Below are positions 1 to 5,786 of a DNA stretch of 30,186 nt, piece after piece; positions within the stretch are counted from its first letter, which is position 1, and each line of letters begins with the position of its first letter. The notes beneath the pieces were generated by a model. The model was not told the origin of the DNA, did not search any database, and saw nothing but the letters and a program-made list of their open reading frames with translations. Both the position numbers and the translations under genes were made by a program. The stretch is taken from the IMG/VR virus record IMGVR_UViG_3300050019_000036, positions 1 to 30,186 of that record; one strand, written 5' to 3'. Origin of the DNA: a virus.

Positions 1-1
1 T

Positions 2-79
2 GCATTTGTGAAGTTGATTATGGACCAAGCCAAGCAAGCGGCTGGATCAGGTGGGCCAAAGAAAGAGGCCGCCAACTGA
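2..79 (+). CDS. C-terminal end of an unidentified rightward gene
   Basis: The frame starting at base 2 is open and ends at a TGA at 77-79. The 25 visible residues end in a charged, Gly/Ala/Lys-rich tail (GGPKKEAAN). The stop codon sits in the loop of the hairpin at 63-90, which is what one expects for the end of a real transcription unit. The gene enters from outside the window, so its function cannot be judged. It converges on the toxin-antitoxin pair. Confidence 0.4.
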   Translation, partial: AFVKLIMDQAKQAAGSGGPKKEAAN

Positions 80-90
80 GGCGGCCTCTT
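63..90. terminator. Strong hairpin between convergent genes
   Basis: An 11-bp perfect inverted repeat (AAGAGGCCGCC / GGCGGCCTCTT) with a 6-nt loop lies between the stop of the rightward partial gene and the stop of the antitoxin (108). There is no long T-run on either side, but the A-rich 5' flank and T-rich end of the 3' arm are compatible with a bidirectional terminator. Confidence 0.6.
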
Positions 91-107
91 AGCGATCTTA
101 GCTATGG

Positions 108-434
108 TTACAGCGCGAGCTTTAGGCGGCCCGGCGCATAGTTATCGTTGGTGGGCCCAACATCGATTGTAATGTCGTTCCCTAATGCCAATAAGAAGCC
201 AATAAGTCTTTCTAGAGAAAACCCCTCAAAGCGACCATCTAGCAGCTTTGAAACATCAGGTTGCCTTAGCCCAATCTTCTCAGCCGCTGCCGCTTGAGTG
301 AGGTTTTGATTTCTTATTTGGTTGCCAATGGCGACTACGATCTGAGCTTTCACAAGGTGTTTGTCAGCGTTAGGCAGGCCGATATCAGCAAAGATGTTCC
401 CACTACTTCTCTTGACTGTCATATCGTTTTTCAT
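108..434 (-). CDS. HigA-type XRE antitoxin
   Basis: This 108-aa protein has an XRE-family helix-turn-helix at roughly residues 45-78 (LTQAAAAEKIGLRQPDVSKLL), preceded by a short N-terminal segment (GNIFADIGLPNA) typical of antitoxins paired with phage Gp49/RelE-like toxins. It follows the toxin gene after 58 bases on the same strand, the toxin-first order of HigBA systems. By family knowledge it should bind and neutralise the toxin and repress the shared promoter at 915-943. The start at 434 is the first ATG; a second in-frame ATG lies four codons in. A solitary XRE regulator is the alternative but is unlikely given the neighbour. Confidence 0.85.
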   Translation of the reverse strand: MKNDMTVKRSSGNIFADIGLPNADKHLVKAQIVVAIGNQIRNQNLTQAAAAEKIGLRQPDVSKLLDGRFEGFSLERLIGFLLALGNDITIDVGPTNDNYAPGRLKLAL

Positions 435-492
435 GGCTCTATTCTCTCATTTCTCGACATTCTACACATTCACATATTAGCCATTGGGTCGT

Positions 493-891
493 TTAGACCG
501 CTTCGCGACGCCCCTTATAATTCTCTTCGTAGTGTTCCTTCGCTCTCGCCAATCTGGCCTTAATGATCGCGATCTCAGACTTGGGCGTCGCGATACCTGA
601 TTTCGATTTCTTCTGAAACGCGTGGAGTACGTAGACCACTCCAGCAAATCGCACGGTATAAACCGCCCGATAGGTGTTACCGTCAAAGTCATCAACGACT
701 TCAAGAACGCTCGCGCCCCTGAAATCTTTTCCGCCTGTCAACGGCTTCGCGCGTTGATGCCTGCCGCCCAACTGAGCCTGAAAAATTGCAAAACCAAAAA
801 CGTCTTTAACTTCAACCGGAAATTCCGCGAGGTCTTCGCGGCTCGAACCCATAAATTCGGCAGGCTTGGAAATCGGAATACCAGGCAGCAT
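493..891 (-). CDS. HigB/RelE-like toxin (phage Gp49-like)
   Basis: This 132-aa protein carries the signature of phage-derived Gp49-like toxins: a beta strand ending in YVLHAFQKKSKSGIATP (about residues 87-103) followed by a helix (IAIIKARLARAKEHY). Members are usually ribosome-dependent mRNA interferases of the RelE fold; activity here is inferred. The start is well fixed: a full Shine-Dalgarno (AGGAGG) lies 6 bases before the ATG. The antitoxin gene follows directly. The pair sits outside the late operon, beyond its terminator, and has its own promoter, so it should be expressed in the lysogen if this is a prophage. Confidence 0.87.
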   Translation of the reverse strand: MLPGIPISKPAEFMGSSREDLAEFPVEVKDVFGFAIFQAQLGGRHQRAKPLTGGKDFRGASVLEVVDDFDGNTYRAVYTVRFAGVVYVLHAFQKKSKSGIATPKSEIAIIKARLARAKEHYEENYKGRREAV

Positions 892-914
892 TGAACGCCT
901 CCTATAGCAAAACT

Positions 915-943
915 ACTATATAGATTCCGGTTCCGCCCCGCAA
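915..943 (-). promoter_or_regulatory. Promoter and possible operator of the toxin-antitoxin pair
   Basis: On the minus strand TTGCGG (943-938) and TATAGT (920-915) are separated by 17 bases, upstream of the toxin's AGGAGG. A perfect 8-bp palindrome CTATATAG (916-923) overlaps the -10 element and, with a second TATAG-type half site at 902-906, could be the antitoxin operator. The -35 match is poor. Confidence 0.45.
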
Positions 944-1025
944 GTCCCAAAAGGGTAGTGGGTCAGTTTGATTATGGCGGGATTCCGGGCTGGAAAATGG
1001 GGGATTCGGGGCGTATATTAGCCAT

Positions 1026-1268
1026 ATGAACAGTCCCAGCATTGACGATATCGATAAGCCCAGCGGTTGGCTGTTCCGAGTAAGAACGCCCCCTGATTTG
1101 GCGCGAACCTTTTATGTCTACGAGCTAGACCAAAGCGTCGCCATTGTGCGGCTCAAGGAAAAGCTAACACTTAGCTCGAATGAAACAATCGAGGCGGTCG
1201 CTCAGGCGAACACCCACTCGCTGACTGGGCTCGGCATGAAGCCGGGAGACGTCCTGCAACATGGATAA
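1026..1268 (+). CDS. Hypothetical protein, 80 aa
   Basis: I do not recognise a named family. The protein has no signal peptide or membrane segment, begins with an acidic stretch (SIDDIDKP) and ends GMKPGDVLQHG, with amphipathic strand/helix composition that looks like a genuine small soluble protein. No good Shine-Dalgarno is visible before the ATG. It diverges from the toxin-antitoxin pair, and its TAA overlaps the 5' arm of the hairpin at 1268-1294. Its location in the accessory margin suggests a host-benefit or orphan gene. Confidence 0.5.
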   Translation: MNSPSIDDIDKPSGWLFRVRTPPDLARTFYVYELDQSVAIVRLKEKLTLSSNETIEAVAQANTHSLTGLGMKPGDVLQHG

Positions 1269-1294
1269 GCGCCCCAAGCGCCCTACGGGGCGCT
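1268..1294 (+). terminator. Hairpin after the 80-aa gene
   Basis: AGCGCCCC and GGGGCGCT form an 8-bp perfect stem around an 11-nt loop, starting at the last base of the stop codon of the upstream gene. No T-run follows, so it may be a weak terminator or a 3'-end stabiliser. Confidence 0.45.
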
Positions 1295-1306
1295 CCGCGA
1301 TGATTC

Positions 1307-1543
1307 GTGTCTTCACAGCCTAGCCGATCCAAAAGGGACCACTGCAAAAATCAAAAGGGACCATTAACCCTCAGGCGGGATGGAAAGGGGCCAGTACCGA
1401 TAATCTGGAACGCTGGCAGGGCGGTTGAACCATCGCAGCTATCGCTGATCGATGCGCCGCCGGAACCGACAAAAAAGAAGCGCGCCGGGCCTCGACGGGC
1501 CCGGGCACCTCGACGGCGTGGTAATGGTGGCGCCTCAAAGTAA
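1307..1543 (+). CDS. Doubtful basic ORF, 78 aa
   Basis: This GTG-initiated ORF encodes a Lys/Arg-rich, low-complexity protein (KKKRAGPRRARAPRRRG near the C-terminus) with no recognisable domain. Part of its N-terminal sequence is encoded by the spaced AAAAGGGACCA repeats at 1331-1393, which argues that the frame may be open by chance. A basic nucleic-acid-binding peptide is conceivable, but there is no Shine-Dalgarno and no supporting context. Confidence 0.22.
   Translation: MSSQPSRSKRDHCKNQKGPLTLRRDGKGPVPIIWNAGRAVEPSQLSLIDAPPEPTKKKRAGPRRARAPRRRGNGGASK
1331..1393. repeat. Spaced AAAAGGGACCA repeats (possible IS21-type end)
   Basis: AAAAGGGACCA occurs at 1331-1341 and 1353-1363, and a related AAAGGGGCCA at 1384-1393. 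Multiple short direct repeats of a GGGACC core at irregular spacing resemble transposase-binding sites in the ends of IS21-family elements. No istA or istB gene is present, so at most this is a remnant end. Confidence 0.3.
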
Positions 1544-1615
1544 CCACGAGATGTTTAGAGCGATTAGCCCGACCATTATCGCGGCCACGATAGCCATCCC
1601 GATCCAGTCTCTCAT
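1535..1615 (-). CDS. Candidate 26-aa single-pass membrane peptide
   Basis: On the minus strand an ATG at 1615 opens a 26-codon frame ending at TGA (1537-1535). The peptide is MRDWIGMAIVAAIMVGLIAL followed by NISWLL: a charged N-terminus and one uninterrupted hydrophobic helix. GGAG lies 7 bases before the ATG, a good ribosome site. It overlaps the end of the doubtful rightward ORF by 9 bases. Tiny hydrophobic peptides near toxin-antitoxin loci and phage margins can be toxins or regulators of membrane proteins; no function can be assigned from sequence. Confidence 0.4.
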   Translation of the reverse strand: MRDWIGMAIVAAIMVGLIALNISWLL

Positions 1616-1724
1616 GTTCCTGCTCCATCGCGGGCGCTGGGCCAGCCGTGTTAATTTCCTCGGTTCCATTTGAGGGGACCGGCGTGAGCGCATCTGCGCA
1701 GCGTGCTGATCACCATCATGGAAA

Positions 1725-1988
1725 CCGATTGATCATAAGGACAGAAACCGTTCCAACAATTGTTGGAATAATTTGCGCGAGGCAACGCGAGCCCAAAACG
1801 GCGCTAACGCAGCGCGTATAAAGTCGGGGTTGAAAGGGGCCTTTAAAGATAGAGGTCGTTGGCGGTCGCATATTAAGGTGTCTGGCAAGTGTGTTTACCT
1901 AGGATCATTTGGGTCGTCTGAACTAGCTCACTCTGCATACGTTGAAGCTGCTAAAAAATATCACGGTGAATTTTCTAGATTCGAATAA
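1725..1988 (+). pseudogene. HNH-AP2 homing endonuclease, 5'-truncated remnant
   Basis: In the frame that ends at 1988 the sequence reads IDHKDRNRSNNCWNNLREAT then AQN, the second half of an HNH nuclease core (D-H, N-N, N-L-R-x-A-T), followed by an AP2-like DNA-binding module (KGAFKDRGRWRSHIKV ... YLGSFGSSELAHSAYVEAAK ... HGEFSRF). This order is typical of phage HNH-AP2 homing endonucleases. The N-terminal half with the first catalytic strand and histidine is absent: an in-frame TGA lies at 1707-1709 and no plausible start precedes the DH motif. A TTG at 1773 could make a 71-aa AP2-only protein. Cleavage activity is presumably lost. Confidence 0.7.
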
Positions 1989-1990
1989 AC

Positions 1991-2022
1991 AAAAAAGCCC
2001 GATTCCAATTAAGGAACCGGGC
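1991..2022 (-). terminator. Intrinsic terminator of the leftward late operon
   Basis: On the minus strand GCCCGGTTCC and GGAATCGGGC form a 10-bp stem (one G-T wobble) with a 6-nt loop, followed directly by TTTTTT. It lies about 100 bases after the last leftward gene and marks the end of the structural/lysis operon. Confidence 0.85.
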
Positions 2023-2119
2023 CAAGTCAGTTGGGAGGCGTAAAACAGGACCGAGCATGGTCCTCGCTATTGCCGGTCAAGGAAATGCCCGGCAACCTTT
2101 GAACGGCCCGTAGGCCGAA

Positions 2120-2230
2120 TTACTTCAACGGAAACCAACCTATCCAGAAGCCAAAAGCATCAATTCCAAGGGCTACTGCGGTGATAAAGAACACCATCGG
2201 CCATCCGCCAAAATCGTCATAGAAGTTCAT
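2120..2230 (-). CDS. 36-aa membrane protein, last gene of the late operon
   Basis: ATG at 2230 overlaps the stop of the preceding gene as ATGA, indicating translational coupling. The 36-residue product starts MNFYDDFGGWP, has one hydrophobic segment (MVFFITAVALGIDAFGFWIG) and ends WFPLK. It is the final gene before the operon terminator. A small phage membrane protein is clear; a role in lysis timing or envelope exclusion would be a guess. Confidence 0.65.
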   Translation of the reverse strand: MNFYDDFGGWPMVFFITAVALGIDAFGFWIGWFPLK

Positions 2231-2574
2231 GCAGCCGGAGGCGTAGCAGCCGGATCAGTGACCACTACAGGCGCGATCACGGGCGGCGTTACGGTCGGGG
2301 GAACGTCGGGAGGCGTTACGACGGGCGCCGGAACAGTGGTGGCAGCCGGGATCGACGCGGTAAGAGCCGCAGCATCCGTTGCGAGCGAACCAGTGATCGT
2401 AGTGATGTTTGAAACCGCCTGCGTCACAGCGGCAGTGAGAACCGGATCGGTCGTGGGAGCAGCGGCAAGTGCAGCCAAAAGGGCTGCCGTTTCCACACCA
2501 ACCGCAACATGTTCGGCGCCGAAAGCGGTAGTTAGGTTAGTAACGGCAGTGTTGAGATCGTCAGATTGAGACAT
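2227..2574 (-). CDS. Ala/Thr-rich helical protein with Pro/Val tail
   Basis: The chosen start MSQSDDLNTAV has a good Shine-Dalgarno (AAGGA, 6-base spacing), giving 115 aa. The frame is open further upstream to an ATG at 2691 (154 aa; extension MDTKLMKLFGNHNPWDG...), which lacks a ribosome site but looks protein-like. The body is a predicted Ala-rich helical bundle (TAAVTQAVSNITTITGSLAT), and the last 35 residues are a Pro/Val/Thr linker (PAPVVTPPDVPPTVTPP). Similar architecture is frequent in small alphaproteobacterial phage proteins of unknown role. It follows the HslV-like gene and is coupled to the 36-aa membrane protein. Confidence 0.7.
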   Translation of the reverse strand: MSQSDDLNTAVTNLTTAFGAEHVAVGVETAALLAALAAAPTTDPVLTAAVTQAVSNITTITGSLATDAAALTASIPAATTVPAPVVTPPDVPPTVTPPVIAPVVVTDPAATPPAA

Positions 2575-2730
2575 TTCAGTTCCTTGGTTAAAGATAATGA
2601 CGCCCATCATTTCGCGTAGTTCAACGGCCCAATGGGGAGCGCCATCCCAAGGGTTATGATTCCCGAATAGTTTCATTAGTTTGGTATCCATAGATAAGAA
2701 CGATGGCGGCCTAGAGTTTGTCGCGCTTTT

Positions 2731-3216
2731 TCATCGAGCAAGTTTGACCGTGTAAACAGGTGGTCGCGAATTAATGTCGTATCGGCAGGCGATTCGAACC
2801 GCCTCCTGGGCGCTCTTACCGGCCGCCATGGCGCCGATGGCAAGCAGGCGACCTGATCCAATCGCGGCGAACCCGCCAATCTCCCAGACCCCGACATCGT
2901 CTTTGAATTCGGCGTTCCAGTTCGCCTCGCTGGAATGTGTCATCGACACCTTGAAGATGCGCCCACGTGGCAGCACCAGAAGCCCCATATAATCGAGGCG
3001 GATCTTCAGGATGTCGTCGCGCGACGGCAGGCCCGCCGGTGTCTTCACTTTGTCCAGCAGACGCTCAACCGCCCTGGCATCGTTGTCGCCGGCCTGGCCC
3101 AGCAGCGCGCCGGACGATAGTCGCACGATCTTAGATGTGAGCGTGTCGACGACGTCATCGCAGGTCCAGCACGAGTCGCAGGCCATGAGGCCGTCTTTGT
3201 AGGCAACCGTCGTCAT
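2731..3216 (-). CDS. HslV/proteasome-like N-terminal nucleophile hydrolase
   Basis: This 161-aa protein begins M-TTVAYKDGLMACDS, the hallmark of proteasome-beta/HslV folds in which Met is removed and Thr becomes the nucleophile. An Asp 13 residues on (CDS) and a Lys about 28 residues on (TSKIVRL) match the spacing of the HslV catalytic set. A GQAGDNDARAVERLLDKV stretch follows, and AIGSGRLLAIGAMAAGKSA near the C-terminus is the conserved glycine-rich strand and helix. Phages carry several such proteins of uncertain function; no HslU-like ATPase is visible here. The start overlaps the metallophosphoesterase stop by 4 bases, so the two are coupled. Activity is inferred, not shown. Confidence 0.75.
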   Translation of the reverse strand: MTTVAYKDGLMACDSCWTCDDVVDTLTSKIVRLSSGALLGQAGDNDARAVERLLDKVKTPAGLPSRDDILKIRLDYMGLLVLPRGRIFKVSMTHSSEANWNAEFKDDVGVWEIGGFAAIGSGRLLAIGAMAAGKSAQEAVRIACRYDINSRPPVYTVKLAR

Positions 3217-4433
3217 GCCGCCACCTCCGCGTCTTGGATCGGCGTCACGACGTCGCCGTACCAGCCGAATCGATTGTGGTAAGTGATCGCCTTAACTGAG
3301 CGCCCAGATAGGAAGCCGGCGCCGAAGTGCCACGCGTCTTGCGGGATCGGTGCCTGATGCACTTCCGTGATGACGCCCTTGCCTTCCGTGGCCAGCATTT
3401 CGCGGTGATGGACATGGAAACAATGAACGAAGCGGAAGATCGTCTCGCCCCAGTCCTTGGCGCGGCGATGCGCCATAATGCTCGCCATGTCCTTCGCTTT
3501 GACGGTGTGGCCGTGCGTCGCCCCGAGCAACACCGTGCCGAAACGGAACCACCAGAACAACGAGGGGTCGAGATCGACGGTAACGCGCGACTCGTTGCGA
3601 TACCATGCCGCGAGGAAGTAGGCGACGGCGACCGCGCTATGCTCGTCGTGGTTGCCGGGCAGTATCCGGACGGTGATGTGGTCGTGACGGCGCAAGCACG
3701 CGTCGATTGTTCGGACCATCAGCTTCGTGGCAACGCCGACAACCTTCTGATAGCGGCCATCGACTTGTAGGATGTTGCCGCTTTTCGCCGTGGTGTTATT
3801 GGAATTGTCGGCGTGCAACAGGTCGCCGCCGCCGAGCACAATGCACCGACCACTCGCTGGACTTCGCGCTATCGTATCCTCGACCGCGCGGCCGATCGTA
3901 TCCTCGGCGATCTTCAAATCCCAGTCGGTGCCGACTTCCTTATTCCATCCGTACATTCCGATGTGCCAGTCGTTGCAAGGCAACAGCGTGAGAAATTCGG
4001 CGCAGGTTGTAACGGGGGCAGGCGTAACCGGAGCGGCAGGCCGGTAATCGCAAAATGCTTCTTTGAGCGACTCGGCGATGGCGAGCGGGTCAATCTCGCC
4101 TTCCCTGGTCTTTATCCATTTGACGATCTCCGCGCCATCCGGTCCGACCAGAGTAGAGACGCCCTTGACCGTATGCCCAGGAGGCATTTCGAATTGGCCG
4201 CCGTGCTCCGGCTTCTGCTGGACCGATTGCCCATGCGGGCCGTCAGTGACCTGGCTGATCCGGAATCCCGGCATTGTCGGCGGACGGTCCAGCATCATGC
4301 CGCGCGATGCCGCCTGCTTTAGACTGAAACGCAGCGTCGCTGGGTCAATACCCAATTCGCGCGACGCCGCTGCATTTCCAAGTCTATTGTAAACCTCTAC
4401 TCGCTGACGAAGATCGTCATCGGACAAGGCCAT
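3213..4433 (-). CDS. Metallophosphoesterase with N-terminal helix-turn-helix
   Basis: This 406-aa protein has an HTH-like segment at about residues 7-45 (RQRVEVYNRLGNAAASRELG) and a calcineurin-like phosphoesterase domain from about 145. All metal-binding motifs are present: D155-x-H157 (NDWHIG), GGGD204, G-N261-H-D (PGNHDEH), H307-G-H (THGH) and H340-x-H342 (HCFHVHH). A two-metal hydrolase acting on phosphodiesters or nucleotides is therefore likely. The HTH suggests it may be brought to nucleic acid. It sits 3 bases after the RlpA-like gene and overlaps the HslV-like gene. Similar phage proteins occur near structural genes, but the substrate is unknown. Confidence 0.82.
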   Translation of the reverse strand: MALSDDDLRQRVEVYNRLGNAAASRELGIDPATLRFSLKQAASRGMMLDRPPTMPGFRISQVTDGPHGQSVQQKPEHGGQFEMPPGHTVKGVSTLVGPDGAEIVKWIKTREGEIDPLAIAESLKEAFCDYRPAAPVTPAPVTTCAEFLTLLPCNDWHIGMYGWNKEVGTDWDLKIAEDTIGRAVEDTIARSPASGRCIVLGGGDLLHADNSNNTTAKSGNILQVDGRYQKVVGVATKLMVRTIDACLRRHDHITVRILPGNHDEHSAVAVAYFLAAWYRNESRVTVDLDPSLFWWFRFGTVLLGATHGHTVKAKDMASIMAHRRAKDWGETIFRFVHCFHVHHREMLATEGKGVITEVHQAPIPQDAWHFGAGFLSGRSVKAITYHNRFGWYGDVVTPIQDAEVAA

Positions 4434-4436
4434 TTG

Positions 4437-4769
4437 TTATGCCTCTTCGAAAGTTACCGTGACAACGCCAGCATTAAGAAAGCCAAGGACACGAGCCGCG
4501 CCGCGCGACAAGTCGATACATCGCCCGGTCCATTTGGCCGGACCACGGTCGTTTATACGCACGACAACCGAACGGCCCCTGTAGTTCACACGTAAATTTG
4601 TGCCAAACGGATAGCCCCAAATAGCTGCCGTAAGACCATCAGGTTTGAAACGTTCGCCATTCGCCGTGATCTGGCCTTCGTGATAGAAAGAAGCCTTGCA
4701 CGTCGTGGCGTCGGCTCTAGCAGGCAATAAAAAAGCAGCCACGAGGGCGGCTAGAGCTATAGCCTTCAA
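4437..4769 (-). CDS. Secreted RlpA-like double-psi beta-barrel protein
   Basis: The 110-aa product has a cleavable signal peptide (residues 1-21, LAALVAAFLLPARADA) followed directly by an RlpA-like domain: KASFYHEGQITANGERF, AAIWGYPFGTNLRV, VVVRINDRGP and IDLSRGAARVLGF. E39 (NGER) and D74 (NDRG) occupy the positions of the two acidic residues important in characterised RlpA lytic transglycosylases. It lacks the SPOR domain, so it is a stand-alone catalytic-type domain in the periplasm. The start is a TTG; no in-frame ATG is available upstream. In this operon it probably modifies peptidoglycan during exit, or protects or reshapes the septal wall. Confidence 0.83.
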   Translation of the reverse strand: MKAIALAALVAAFLLPARADATTCKASFYHEGQITANGERFKPDGLTAAIWGYPFGTNLRVNYRGRSVVVRINDRGPAKWTGRCIDLSRGAARVLGFLNAGVVTVTFEEA

Positions 4770-4788
4770 AACATAAATCCGTGATGCA

Positions 4789-5022
4789 TTATCTCAGCCT
4801 CAAGCACTTCTTCGCTTCGGCGATTTGTTGTTCGCTGGCGCCAGCAGCTCGGGCTACCCGCTCGGCCTCTTTGGGTCCGAGGGTCGCGACCGTTGCGCGG
4901 ATATCCTTGCAGTAGTCTGTGATCTCGTCGGCGGGGGATTGGCCTACGCCAAGACAGAAAAACAATGAGATGACGCACGCGAACCAGATGACGATGACGG
5001 TGGCACCGCGATTATTGATCAT
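4789..5022 (-). CDS. Small exported or membrane-anchored protein, 77 aa
   Basis: An N-terminal hydrophobic segment (residues 8-27, TVIVIWFACVISLFFCLGVG) is followed by a short helical periplasmic domain with two cysteines (DYCKDIRATVATLG ... EAKKCLRLR). Either signal peptide or anchor is possible. The AASEQQIAEAKK-type helix and paired cysteines suggest a small disulfide-stapled helical hairpin. No family recognised. It lies between another small exported protein and the RlpA-like gene. Confidence 0.65.
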   Translation of the reverse strand: MINNRGATVIVIWFACVISLFFCLGVGQSPADEITDYCKDIRATVATLGPKEAERVARAAGASEQQIAEAKKCLRLR

Positions 5023-5034
5023 TGAATTAAACCT

Positions 5035-5256
5035 TCAGATATTTTCAAATCGATCGAGATGGTTACAGGGGCCATAGCCATCCGCCCAACCGAAGTGCAT
5101 CACGCCGAGAATATCCTTGCCGGCGGCTCGATAGGTGATGACGCAGTAATCAGTCTGGACGAGTCGGATCTTCGGCATCGTGTCTGCCGCCATAGCGATA
5201 AGCAGACAGATCGTGACTAGCAGGATGGATATCCGAATCCTAAGATTTGCGGACAC
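5035..5256 (-). CDS. Small exported protein, 73 aa
   Basis: GTG start five bases after the upstream stop. The N-terminus is basic (NLRIRIS), followed by a hydrophobic stretch (ILLVTICLLIAMAADTM) that is a signal peptide or anchor, and then a compact, aromatic-rich domain with two cysteines (DYCVITYRAAG, GYGPCNHLDRF). Family unknown; it belongs to the run of envelope-targeted genes. Confidence 0.6.
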   Translation of the reverse strand: MSANLRIRISILLVTICLLIAMAADTMPKIRLVQTDYCVITYRAAGKDILGVMHFGWADGYGPCNHLDRFENI

Positions 5257-5261
5257 GTCTT

Positions 5262-5786
5262 CTATTTAACTACATGGGGGAGGAATGCCTGCGAAGCTCC
5301 AATCAACAAGCCCAAGAATGAGATTACCACGGCGATCAGAAGTAGGGTCTGCCCGTTGAAGGAGAAGTTATCCCGCCTGCCCTCGCTGCCGGCGAAGATG
5401 CGCCCATCACCCAAATCAAGGCGTGATGTCAGGCGATCGATCTTTTCGTTGGTGGCCAAATTCGCGGTAGTAAAGCTGGTCTGTAACTGCTTGATCAGAT
5501 CGACCATCGCCAGCTCGCTCTTCGCGGCTGACTCCTTCTGGGTTTGCAGCGCGGCGCTCAACGCTACCGCGTTTGCCTTAGCCAACTGGTCGACCAAGTC
5601 CTTGTTGGCATCGAAACGCCCCTGAATTGTCGCGTTCATTGCGATGAGCTTTCCATTGAGGTCTTCGCGGGCAAGATCAGTGGCTTTATCAATGGCGTGA
5701 AATTTCTCGGATATTTTTTCGTCAAGGGCATGGATCTGTAGGGTCAATGTCTCCTTGACGGCTAAGTGCGCGAACTCAGTAGTCAT
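5262..5786 (-). CDS. Coiled-coil protein with C-terminal membrane anchor
   Basis: This 174-aa protein is helical and heptad-rich from about residue 10 to 130 (ETLTLQIHALDEKISEKFHA, EKIDRLTSRLDLGDG) and ends with one hydrophobic segment at about 147-168 (LLLIAVVISFLGLLIGASQA). That is the reverse of a classical inner-membrane spanin, which has an N-terminal anchor and a periplasmic coiled coil. With a C-terminal anchor the coiled coil is most likely cytoplasmic unless the protein inserts N-out. The start overlaps the upstream lipoprotein stop as ATGA, which implies joint production. Confidence 0.72.
   Translation of the reverse strand: MTTEFAHLAVKETLTLQIHALDEKISEKFHAIDKATDLAREDLNGKLIAMNATIQGRFDANKDLVDQLAKANAVALSAALQTQKESAAKSELAMVDLIKQLQTSFTTANLATNEKIDRLTSRLDLGDGRIFAGSEGRRDNFSFNGQTLLLIAVVISFLGLLIGASQAFLPHVVK

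Noticed and set aside
477-704. 75-aa minus-strand ORF overlapping the toxin
   Set aside because: Shadow frame of the toxin gene; very Arg-rich, and the toxin frame has a perfect Shine-Dalgarno and family motif.
1452-1673. 73-aa plus-strand ORF with hydrophobic stretch (and LLHRGRW, faintly like the missing HNH half)
   Set aside because: No ribosome site and poor composition; the opposite strand has a better small ORF. The resemblance to the HNH N-terminal half is too short, and the distance to the DH motif (about 80 bases) does not fit.
3813-4322. 169-aa plus-strand ORF
   Set aside because: It lies wholly antisense to the metallophosphoesterase gene, which has complete catalytic motifs; the plus frame is Arg-rich with no recognisable domain.
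4766-4978. 70-aa minus-strand ORF in another frame
   Set aside because: Overlaps the 77-aa exported protein gene almost fully; Arg-rich shadow without motif.
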